From Thiohalomonas sp. (lineage in GTDB: Bacteria > Pseudomonadota > Gammaproteobacteria > GRL18): a DNA stretch of 5,718 nt. The notes under the pieces were generated by a model. That model saw nothing but the letters and a program-made list of their open reading frames with translations, was not told the origin of the DNA and searched no databases. Each line of letters starts with the position of its first letter. The first letter of the stretch is position 1. Made by a program: the position numbers and the translations under genes. Below are positions 1 through 5,718 of the stretch, piece after piece. The stretch spans positions 1-5,718 of the forward strand of contig JAIVER010000097.1 in NCBI GenBank assembly GCA_023864145.1. The letters are read 5' to 3'.

Positions 1-101
1 TTTTGATGAAATTTTACCGAGCATTGGAAAATCATTAGATTCTCGAATTAATGATAATTTCCAAGTGTTCGATCCTGCATTTTCAAGTTGCTTGAGTATA
101 A
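1..101 (-). repeat. Palindromic ~100-bp repeat, copy 1 (inverted)
   Basis: Read on the - strand, this matches the repeats at 1914-2016 and 5599-5697 nearly base for base over positions 1-90. Weaker similarity to copy 2 continues to about 101. The window begins inside or exactly at one end, so the outer boundary is unknown. The core at 24-64 is an imperfect palindrome: TTGGAAA pairs with TTTCCAA, ATCATTA with TAATGAT, and the centre carries ATTC-GA-GAAT. No transposase is attached, so it looks like a MITE or REP-type element. I do not recognise the family. On the + strand it is open from position 2 through the repeat and beyond to a TGA at 112-114. Confidence 0.9.
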
Positions 102-111
102 TGTCTATAAT
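97..111 (+). promoter_or_regulatory. Candidate promoter for hda (two tandem -10 boxes)
   Basis: Two exact TATAAT hexamers lie at 97-102 and 106-111, both within 90 bp of the hda start. Neither has a good -35 box at the usual distance; the nearest candidates, such as TTCAAG at 82-87, lie inside the repeat. The first hexamer overlaps the end of repeat copy 1, so the repeat edge may supply part of the promoter. This is inferred from base matches only, in an AT-rich stretch where chance matches are common. Confidence 0.35.
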
Positions 112-186
112 TTGAGAATTACAATCATTTACTTTGCGCTTATGCATTGAATTCAGGACTTAATTAACCCCCAAATCTATTAAATA

Positions 187-861
187 ATGAAAAATCAGTT
201 ACCACTTTCGCTTCAGGCTGCAGAACATGCCAGTTTTGATAATTTTATTGCGGGTGAAAACCAACAATTAATATTTTCTCTGCTTAATGAAAATGAGCCA
301 TTGATCCTTGTTTGGGGTGATGAGGGCTCAGGTAAAACTCATTTACTGCAGGCTCTATCAAGTCAATATCAGGCCAATGGCCTCAATGCTCTCTATATAG
401 CTCTGCAAATCGATGATGATTTTTCTCCTGAGTTATTAGATGGTTTAGAAATGATGGATCTGGTTTGTCTTGATGATATTCATAGCATCTCGGGAAATCA
501 GGAATGGGAAGTGGCTTTATTTCATTTTTTTAACAAAATTAGAGAGAACAACGCTCGTTTAATTCTTGTGGCAAACAATAGTGCACTTAATTTAGATATT
601 CAACTACCTGATTTAAAATCACGTCTAAGCTGGGGGCTTACCTATCAGACACAAAATCTGTCAGATAAGGATAAAATTAAAGTCTTAAAACTTAGAGCAG
701 ATGAGAGCGGTTTTGAAATGACGGATGAGGTGGCTAATTATTTATTAAAACATGCCACCAGAGAGTTGTCTGCGTTGATTAAACTGCTGGAAAAACTGGA
801 TTATGAAAGTCTGGTAAAACAACGAAAATTAACAATCCCTTTTATAAAAAACTACTTGTAA
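187..861 (+). CDS. hda: Hda, DnaA regulatory inactivator
   Basis: This is a 224-residue AAA+ protein of the Hda family. Hda binds the DNA-loaded sliding clamp and stimulates ATP hydrolysis by DnaA, which prevents re-initiation of replication. Visible motifs in order are: an N-terminal clamp-binding motif QLPLSL (residues 4-9), Walker A GDEGSGKT (44-51), Walker B LVCLDD (92-97), sensor 1 around LVANN (127-131), box VII PDLKSRLSWG with putative arginine finger R146, and sensor 2 R192. The C-terminal RKLTIPFIK is typical of Hda. There is no DNA-binding domain IV, which separates it from DnaA. Length matches the family (about 225-235). An in-frame TAA at 181-183 leaves ATG 187 as the first possible start; no Shine-Dalgarno sequence is obvious. 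It converges with the broken DUF2069 gene, 25 bp away, and is the only intact member of this block. Confidence 0.95.
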   Translation: MKNQLPLSLQAAEHASFDNFIAGENQQLIFSLLNENEPLILVWGDEGSGKTHLLQALSSQYQANGLNALYIALQIDDDFSPELLDGLEMMDLVCLDDIHSISGNQEWEVALFHFFNKIRENNARLILVANNSALNLDIQLPDLKSRLSWGLTYQTQNLSDKDKIKVLKLRADESGFEMTDEVANYLLKHATRELSALIKLLEKLDYESLVKQRKLTIPFIKNYL

Positions 862-886
862 TTAATTGATTGTTAACGATGTTATA

Positions 887-1324
887 TTAGGTTTTATCTT
901 CGGGTGTTTTGTTAGCTTGCTGTTTTACGGCTTCTTCTTTAACTTGTTGTTTAAATTTTTTCTTAAAGATGCTTGCGTACATCACATAGCCTGAATACAT
1001 CATAAATGAACTGAGTGTTTCAATTAATCCGCATACCAAATGTCAGGGTAGGCTGATATCTCGCTGATACCATGAGCAAAATAAGCTAAAGAAAGAAAAC
1101 TTGCCCATTGATAGGTATAGAGCTTATTTCTTAATAAGCCGCGCATAGGGAGTACAAGAGGGCCTGCAATAACAAATAAGTACTAATGCAATAGGAAAAT
1201 GTTTTGATGGAATCAACCAGACTATATTGATCATTAGAATAATAAATAGGGAAAAATAGCCAACTAGTGCTAAATTTTGTGCAAAGCGAAGCTTTTCTGA
1301 TTCTTCAGTAAGATTTTCTATCAT
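887..1324 (-). pseudogene. DUF2069 membrane protein gene, broken by two frameshifts
   Basis: Three frames joined in order rebuild one protein of about 145 residues. From ATG 1324 the first frame gives MIENLTEESEKLRFAQNLAL and a hydrophobic helix. A shift near 1176-1184 leads to FVIAGPLVLPMRGLLRNKLY and then TYQWASFLSLAYFAHGISE. A second shift near 1029-1033 leads to GLIETLSSFMMYSGYVMYAS and a lysine-rich tail ending at TAA 889-887. The LPMRGLL..LYTYQWASFLSL..FAHGISE block is typical of DUF2069, a family of small multi-span inner-membrane proteins of unknown function often found near hda and wrbA. Its start lies four bases past the wrbA stop, so the two once formed an operon. Each break looks like a single-base indel, so decay is recent or sequencing error must be excluded. 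The first 66 codons can still be translated. Confidence 0.85.
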
Positions 1325-1328
1325 TTTA

Positions 1329-2016
<688 letters not shown>

Positions 2017-2204
2017 TTACCTTATTCTTTAGCAAAATTTGATACAGAGGAACCTTTATCCTCTATCATAGGTCAAAGCTATAAGGTTTTGGCCCATGAG
2101 CTTGATTTTCCCTTAAAAACAATATTTTTACGTTATGATTAATTAAATGTTACTTATTTTAAAAATACCAAATAAACCCTGATAAGTGAGTTAAATGAGA
2201 CCCT
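2017..2204. other. Intergenic region upstream of the TlpA gene
   Basis: I find no credible gene here; the longest frames are under 20 codons. There is a short hairpin at about 2041-2069 (GATA and GAGGA pairing with TCCTC and TATC) without a following T-run, so it is not a standard terminator. TATGAT at 2134-2139 is a possible -10 box, but I see no matching -35 box. The promoter for the downstream genes must lie in this stretch or further upstream. Confidence 0.5.
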
Positions 2205-2693
2205 ATGAACAATAAAATGACGCGCTGCATACTACTATTAATCTCCTTATTCTTTTTATCCTCAACTGCATCAGCAGTTGATTTCTCCTTTACTGATACG
2301 GAAGGTGAAGCACATAAGTTATCTCAATATAAAGGTAAATGGGTACTGGTGAATTTTTGGGCAACCTGGTGTCCGCCTTGTCGTAAAGAAATTCCTGATT
2401 TATCCGATTTTCATTTAGAACATGATGATGCGGTAGTTATTGGTGTCAATTATGAGCCAGGTCTTAAAGACGAACGTTTGAAAAAGTTTATTGCTCTTTA
2501 TCTGGTTACTTATCCAGTCACTCGAGTGAATGATGAGATCATTAAAGTATTGGGAGAACCTCGCGGTTTGCCTACATCAATTTTAATTGACCCTCAGGGT
2601 AATATTGCCAAGAGGATATCAGGAATGGTTGATGAGAGACGGTTAAATAAAATTATTGAACAATACAAAAGTAAAATATCCCAGGGGAAATAA
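2205..2693 (+). CDS. TlpA/ResA-type periplasmic thiol-disulfide oxidoreductase
   Basis: This 162-residue exported thioredoxin-fold protein has a signal peptide at residues 1-24 (basic start, hydrophobic core, TASA then VDF). The redox motif WCPPC is at 55-59, preceded by WVLVNFWAT, and the conserved cis-proline is P123 in GLPTS. The TlpA/ResA family has CxxC pairs that reduce disulfides in periplasmic proteins, for example in cytochrome c maturation or copper delivery, and depends on DsbD or CcdA for electrons. The specific client cannot be read from the sequence. The chosen ATG follows a weak GAG five bases upstream; an ATG at 2217 would shorten the signal peptide by four residues. The next gene begins two bases after the stop, so the two are very likely co-transcribed. 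Confidence 0.9.
   Translation: MNNKMTRCILLLISLFFLSSTASAVDFSFTDTEGEAHKLSQYKGKWVLVNFWATWCPPCRKEIPDLSDFHLEHDDAVVIGVNYEPGLKDERLKKFIALYLVTYPVTRVNDEIIKVLGEPRGLPTSILIDPQGNIAKRISGMVDERRLNKIIEQYKSKISQGK
2683..2688 (+). promoter_or_regulatory. Strong Shine-Dalgarno sequence selecting a TTG start
   Basis: AGGGGA lies seven bases ahead of TTG 2696, inside the last codons of the TlpA gene. It is the strongest ribosome-binding site in the four-gene cluster. The first in-frame ATG (2714) has none, so the TTG start is preferred. Confidence 0.65.
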
Positions 2694-2695
2694 AA

Positions 2696-3253
2696 TTGCT
2701 TAAAGTTGAATGTATGAAAGAAGATAAAGCCCATCACATAAATTTTCTTAATGGCTTTATCAGTCTCTTTTTATTATTGGCATTGACATCACTCTCTTAT
2801 GCCGCACCAACAAAAAATGCAGAAGAGTATTTTTTTGATTCGACTTTTGGTGATTTCTCGGAAGAGTTGGATAATGCCAGGGAACAGGGTAAGCAGGGTA
2901 TTTTAGTTTTTTTTGAGATGGATGACTGTCCTTTTTGTCATTGGATGAAAACCAATGTATTAAATCAAAAAGAGGTACAAGCTTTTTTTAAAAAGAACTT
3001 TCTGATTTTTTCAGTGGATATAGAAGGGGATGTTGAAATCACAAATTTCAAAGGTGAAACGATGAGGCAAAAAGATTTTTCATTTAAAGAAAATCGTGTC
3101 AGAGCAACACCTGTTTTAGCATTCTTTGACCTTGATGGTAAGCGTGTGATGCGCTTTACCGGAAGAACTTCCAGCGCAGATGAGTTTCTTCTATTAGGAC
3201 AATTTGTCGCGGATAAAGAATATAAAAAGACAAAATTTTCGAAATATAAGTGA
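2696..3253 (+). CDS. SoxW-like periplasmic thioredoxin
   Basis: This is a 185-residue exported thioredoxin-fold protein if translated from TTG 2696, or 179 from ATG 2714. A hydrophobic stretch at about 20-34 ending LSYA then APT suggests signal peptidase cleavage after A36. The redox site CPFC is at 78-81, in FFEMDDCPFCHWMKTNVLN, followed by the cis-proline segment RATPV (P139) and FFDLDGKRVMRFTGR. The layout, including GDVEITNFKGETMRQKDF between the two, resembles the SoxW branch of the thioredoxin-2 group. In sulfur oxidisers SoxW is a periplasmic thioredoxin encoded near sox genes, but no sox gene is visible here, so the assignment is to family only. Together with the TlpA gene it makes a two-step redox pair with a CPPC and a CPFC site. 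An extra cysteine (C6) falls in the signal region and would be removed. Confidence 0.85.
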   Translation: MLKVECMKEDKAHHINFLNGFISLFLLLALTSLSYAAPTKNAEEYFFDSTFGDFSEELDNAREQGKQGILVFFEMDDCPFCHWMKTNVLNQKEVQAFFKKNFLIFSVDIEGDVEITNFKGETMRQKDFSFKENRVRATPVLAFFDLDGKRVMRFTGRTSSADEFLLLGQFVADKEYKKTKFSKYK

Positions 3254-3323
3254 CCATGGGCTTAACAAGCGTTATTTAGGAATACACACTGAAAATAGTT
3301 ACGAAATAAGCTAATTTATGATA

Positions 3324-3340
3324 TTGACTGTTGTCGTCAA
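3324..3340. promoter_or_regulatory. Dyad TTGAC-N7-GTCAA in the TolC gene leader
   Basis: TTGAC at 3324-3328 and GTCAA at 3336-3340 are perfect inverted arms 7 bp apart. TTGACT could also serve as a -35 box. TAAAAT at 3351-3356 resembles a -10 box, but the 21-bp gap is longer than the usual 16-18. The region may hold a separate promoter and operator for the TolC and HlyD genes. The evidence is weak and based on spacing and symmetry only. Confidence 0.3.
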
Positions 3341-3374
3341 TGTATTGATTTAAAATGTGGTAGATAAAAATATA

Positions 3375-4682
3375 ATGAGTAAACTTTTATCCTGGGGGGG
3401 ATGTTGTTTCAGCTTGTTTCTGGAGTGTTCGGTAATCACAGCTTTTGCTGATGAACCAATACCGGAGCCTTTAACACTCAAATATGCGCTGTCCAAAGCA
3501 TCATTAATTGAATCTCCTGAAATGATGAGCTATTCTGCGCAAAGACAAATGGCGCTTGCAGAGCAGAATTTAGCCATTTCAGAATTAGGCGTTTTTGTCG
3601 CAATTAATGGTCGCCTGAGCTATGTTGAACCTTCTGCTATAGTCCCTGCCAGTGAAACTAATGATAGTAAAATTAGCCTCGATATTTCTAAGCGTCTTTA
3701 TGATTTTGGTCACAGCAGTGCCAATATTGAAGCGAGTAAAAAAAATCTGGCATCAGTAGATGCTTTGTATACTGACTATGTTTCGAAGCGAACGGTGGCT
3801 ATACTGCAAGCTTATTTAAATGTCTTACTAGCTGATACTATCTACGATCATGCCAATGAGGCAATGGCCGTTGATTATGTCACACTTGATAAAGTGCGTT
3901 CCCGTTTTGAATTAAAACAAATCTCTGATATTGACTTATTAGCAGTTGATAACAAGTATCGTAAAACTCGTAGAGATCGTAATCAGGCTCTCAGTGACCA
4001 GCGAATTACCCGGCAGCATTTGGCGCAATTAATCAGTCCGGGTCAATTGTCAGATAAATTGGATATGCCGGATTTAAAAAAAATGCATCATTTATCAATT
4101 GCCAGAGAGTTGCCTGAAGTTGAACAGCTTTATGAAACGGCTTATCAGCAGAATCCCCGTTTAATATCCAAAAAACACAAAATTGATGCAGTTCGTTTTA
4201 AGCTGGAGGCCTTTCAAGCTGAAAGATACCCCGTTATTACTGCTCATCTTCAGGCTGCGAATTATGCCCGGGACCTAGGAAGTTCAGATAAATATCGTGC
4301 TGGAATTCAATTTAAAGTACCGCTTTACCAGGCAGGGCAGGAAAATGCTAAAATCAAACGTGCTTCAGGTAAAATAATACAATTAGAAGCTGAGAAGCTG
4401 ATGATCAAGCGTGAATTAGAACAACAAATATTAGAGCTCTGGCTTAAGATCAGTAATTTGAAACAGCAGTTTTCTGATCCTGATTTAACAATGGAATACC
4501 GAGATCTTTATCTTGAACGAAGCCGGGCATTGTATGAGTTAGAAGTGACCAGTGACCTGGGTGATGCAATGCTTGAACTCAGTCAGGCACAACTTTTTAA
4601 AATACAAACTGTTTTTGAACTGGCTATTTTCTGGGCTAAACTCGATTCCTTACTCGGCAATTTAATGACTTATTATGAATAG
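3375..4682 (+). CDS. TolC-family outer-membrane efflux/secretion channel
   Basis: This is a 435-residue protein of the TolC/OEP family, whose trimers form an outer-membrane barrel with a long periplasmic tunnel. A signal peptide covers residues 1-25 (hydrophobic core, then AFA and DEP). The two tandem OEP halves are visible: the first has the strand motif RLYDFG (107-112) followed by coiled helices, and the second has FKVPLYQAGQ (313-322) followed by helices with TSDLGDAM (392-399). Length is normal for the family. I chose ATG 3375. A GTG at 3357, just after an in-frame stop, would add six residues, and neither start has a clear Shine-Dalgarno sequence. The stop overlaps the adaptor start by 8 bp, indicating co-translation. 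Family membership is secure. The substrate (drug, metal, peptide or protein) cannot be told. Confidence 0.93.
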   Translation: MSKLLSWGGCCFSLFLECSVITAFADEPIPEPLTLKYALSKASLIESPEMMSYSAQRQMALAEQNLAISELGVFVAINGRLSYVEPSAIVPASETNDSKISLDISKRLYDFGHSSANIEASKKNLASVDALYTDYVSKRTVAILQAYLNVLLADTIYDHANEAMAVDYVTLDKVRSRFELKQISDIDLLAVDNKYRKTRRDRNQALSDQRITRQHLAQLISPGQLSDKLDMPDLKKMHHLSIARELPEVEQLYETAYQQNPRLISKKHKIDAVRFKLEAFQAERYPVITAHLQAANYARDLGSSDKYRAGIQFKVPLYQAGQENAKIKRASGKIIQLEAEKLMIKRELEQQILELWLKISNLKQQFSDPDLTMEYRDLYLERSRALYELEVTSDLGDAMLELSQAQLFKIQTVFELAIFWAKLDSLLGNLMTYYE

Positions 4683-5256
4683 AATAACAATGAATCTACT
4701 TAAACAAAAACTAACGAATAAGCCTTTTAATCATAATGCTATGAATTGGCTTATAAGCATTATTTTTCTAATGCTTGCAACTCATGTTATGGCCTCAGAA
4801 AATACCGATTATAAAATTAGTTCTCCGATCTCCGGTGTAATTAAAAACGTTTATGTCACTAGTGAAAAAACAATTAAGAAGGGTGACGTATTACTTGAGT
4901 TTGATGATACCTTAATCAAGAGTAATTTATTTGCAGCTCAGTCTAATTTAAAGCTAGCCAAACTCAATCTTGAAGAAGCCAAAAAGGAATATGAACGAGC
5001 TGAAGAACTCTATGACAGAACGGTGCTTTCAGATCATGATTTACAACAGGCAAAGATTTTATTCGCTAAAGCAGAAGCCCAATATGCAAGTGCTAAAAAT
5101 CAGTTAGTTCACGCTCAGTGGAATAGCAAACACAGCAAACTTTATGCGACATTTACTGGCCAGGTGACCCGTATTTTTAGTTATCCAGGTCAGTATGTTA
5201 ACAATCAGTTTGTTGCCCAGCCTTTATTACTGATAAAAACTGATCCGCTAAAGTGA
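4675..5256 (+). CDS. Short HlyD-type periplasmic adaptor protein
   Basis: This is a 193-residue periplasmic adaptor of the HlyD/membrane-fusion family, which links an inner-membrane pump to a TolC channel. The first half of the barrel-sandwich (lipoyl) domain is at 46-82 (SSPISGVIKNVYV...KKGDVLLEFD). A charged helical hairpin at about 83-150 (AKLNLEEAKKEYERAEELY) would contact TolC. The second lipoyl half is at 155-189 (GQVTRIFSYPGQYV...LLLIKTD). The protein ends there, without the beta-barrel and membrane-proximal domains of usual 300-400-residue adaptors. It is either a natural minimal form or a 3' truncation; neither alternative frame past the stop looks like an adaptor. ATG 4675 overlaps the TolC stop. 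M23 (4741) would give a cleaner signal peptide (MNWLISIIFLML, then HVMA and SEN), so the true start may be internal. Confidence 0.88.
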   Translation: MNRITMNLLKQKLTNKPFNHNAMNWLISIIFLMLATHVMASENTDYKISSPISGVIKNVYVTSEKTIKKGDVLLEFDDTLIKSNLFAAQSNLKLAKLNLEEAKKEYERAEELYDRTVLSDHDLQQAKILFAKAEAQYASAKNQLVHAQWNSKHSKLYATFTGQVTRIFSYPGQYVNNQFVAQPLLLIKTDPLK

Positions 5257-5423
5257 TCATTTTTGCTCAATTGAGCTACTTACAACATTGCTCTTTGCTT
5301 CCCCATCCTGTCCCTTAAAATCTTGACCAGAAGACATAATAAGTAGAAAATAAAATAGAATTTTTAAATTTAATGAAAAACGAATAATTCTACAGTCTCA
5401 TTATGTGAAAAAAGGAGTTTTCA
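5257..5423. other. AT-rich intergenic region after the adaptor gene
   Basis: A perfect 12-bp palindrome, GCTCAATTGAGC, sits at 5265-5276 without a T-run on either strand, so it is not a clear terminator. On the - strand a short open frame ends at 5257. From ATG 5337 it gives 26 codons (MSSGQDFKGQDGEAKSN...), and upstream in frame it is preceded by a hydrophobic run (LKILFYFLLI). If one base is removed it could begin at ATG 5401. It has no ribosome-binding site and I do not recognise it. It may be a relic of a small exported protein, or chance. Confidence 0.35.
5412..5417 (+). promoter_or_regulatory. Strong Shine-Dalgarno for the truncated membrane-protein gene
   Basis: AAGGAG lies six bases before ATG 5424, an ideal match and spacing. 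It marks 5424 as the genuine start of a former gene even though the frame breaks after 16 codons. Confidence 0.7.
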
Positions 5424-5599
5424 ATGTTTGAACAAGTTTTTATTATTATAAGGGTGTCAATTTTGCTATTTTAGGTTTTGTTCATCTGATTTATACATTT
5501 TATACGAATAAATTTGATGCTCGGAAATCAAGTGTTACTGCTGCTATGAAAACAACCAGCCCTGTTTTAACAAAAGAAACAACAATGTGGGATGCATGA
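5424..5599 (+). pseudogene. 5' fragment of a small membrane-protein gene, frameshifted and cut by repeat copy 3
   Basis: From ATG 5424 the frame reads MFEQVFIII and then ends at TAG 5472-5474. Restoring one base near 5448-5452 gives a continuous product: KGVNFAILGFVHLIYTFYTN, then KFDARKSSVTAAMKTTSPVL, then TKETTMWDA. The stop TGA at 5597-5599 uses the first base of repeat copy 3 (ACCCAATC). A tryptophan codon TGG probably stood there. The segment has one membrane helix (GVNFAILGFVHLIYTF) and a polar loop. I think it resembles the N-terminal part of a small multi-span membrane-protein family of unknown function, but this is a recollection and not secure. The rest of the gene is not found within the window. 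Confidence 0.6.
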
Positions 5600-5697
5600 C
5601 CCAATCAACTTGAAAATGCAGGATCAAACCACTTGGAAATTATCATTAATTCGAGAATCTAATGATTTTCCAATGCTCGGTAAAATTTCATCAAAAA
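5599..5697 (+). repeat. Palindromic ~100-bp repeat, copy 3
   Basis: It is in the same orientation as copy 2 and inverted relative to copy 1. It runs from ACCCAATCAACTTG to TTTCATCAAAAA. Its palindrome core at 5633-5673 is intact: TTGGAAA with TTTCCAA, ATCATTA with TAATGAT, and ATTC-GA-GAAT at the centre, with small bulges. Against copy 1 it differs mainly in GATCAAACCACTT versus GATCGAACACTT. It begins exactly where the preceding gene fragment ends. Confidence 0.92.
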
Positions 5698-5718
5698 ACT
5701 CATTAATTTTCTGTCGAA

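Noticed and set aside
187..861. Calling the AAA+ protein DnaA
   Set aside because: It is about half the DnaA length, lacks domain IV, and has the clamp motif and C-terminal RKLTIPFIK of Hda.
1124..1324. 66-codon - strand frame as a separate small membrane protein
   Set aside because: Its start is right, but its tail after IALV is out of frame; the true DUF2069 sequence continues in another frame.
3265..3286. GCTT-AAC-AAGC hairpin after the SoxW-like gene as a terminator
   Set aside because: A four-base stem without a clear T-tract is too weak.
5265..5276. GCTCAATTGAGC as a rho-independent terminator for the adaptor gene
   Set aside because: No T-run follows the palindrome on either strand and its stem has no loop.

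Overview
The window is AT-rich gammaproteobacterial DNA. The best evidence is an intact Hda (the DnaA-inactivating AAA+ protein of this class), followed by the remains of a DUF2069 membrane-protein gene and a wrbA gene, which often sit beside hda in gammaproteobacteria. A TlpA protein paired with a SoxW-like periplasmic thioredoxin would fit a sulfur- or methane-oxidising lineage. That is inference only; I cannot name the genus.

Layout: (1) 1-101, an inverted copy of a roughly 100-bp palindromic repeat at the window edge, running into a candidate promoter. (2) 187-861, intact hda on the + strand. (3) 887-1891 on the - strand, a former wrbA-DUF2069 operon convergent with hda. Both genes are broken by several small indels, and wrbA has also lost its start codon and an internal segment. 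(4) 1914-2016, the second repeat copy, placed where the wrbA promoter should be. (5) 2205-5256, four + strand genes in close order: a TlpA-type thiol-disulfide protein, a SoxW-like thioredoxin that appears to start at TTG, a TolC-type outer-membrane channel and a very short HlyD-type periplasmic adaptor. (6) 5424-5599, the 5' part of a small membrane-protein gene with an excellent ribosome-binding site, frameshifted and then cut off exactly where the third repeat copy begins. (7) 5599-5697, that third copy.

The four + strand genes all encode envelope proteins: two exported redox proteins, then a trans-envelope channel and its adaptor. They could form one operon or two (there is about 120 bp and a dyad-containing leader before the TolC gene). 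No inner-membrane pump (ABC, RND or MFS) and no DsbD/CcdA electron donor is present, so the system is incomplete as seen here.

The most notable pattern is that the three repeat copies sit at the boundaries between intact and decaying genes. One copy truncates a gene, one replaces a promoter region and one lies directly upstream of hda. This points to a repeat that takes part in local genome erosion or rearrangement. I do not recognise the repeat family.
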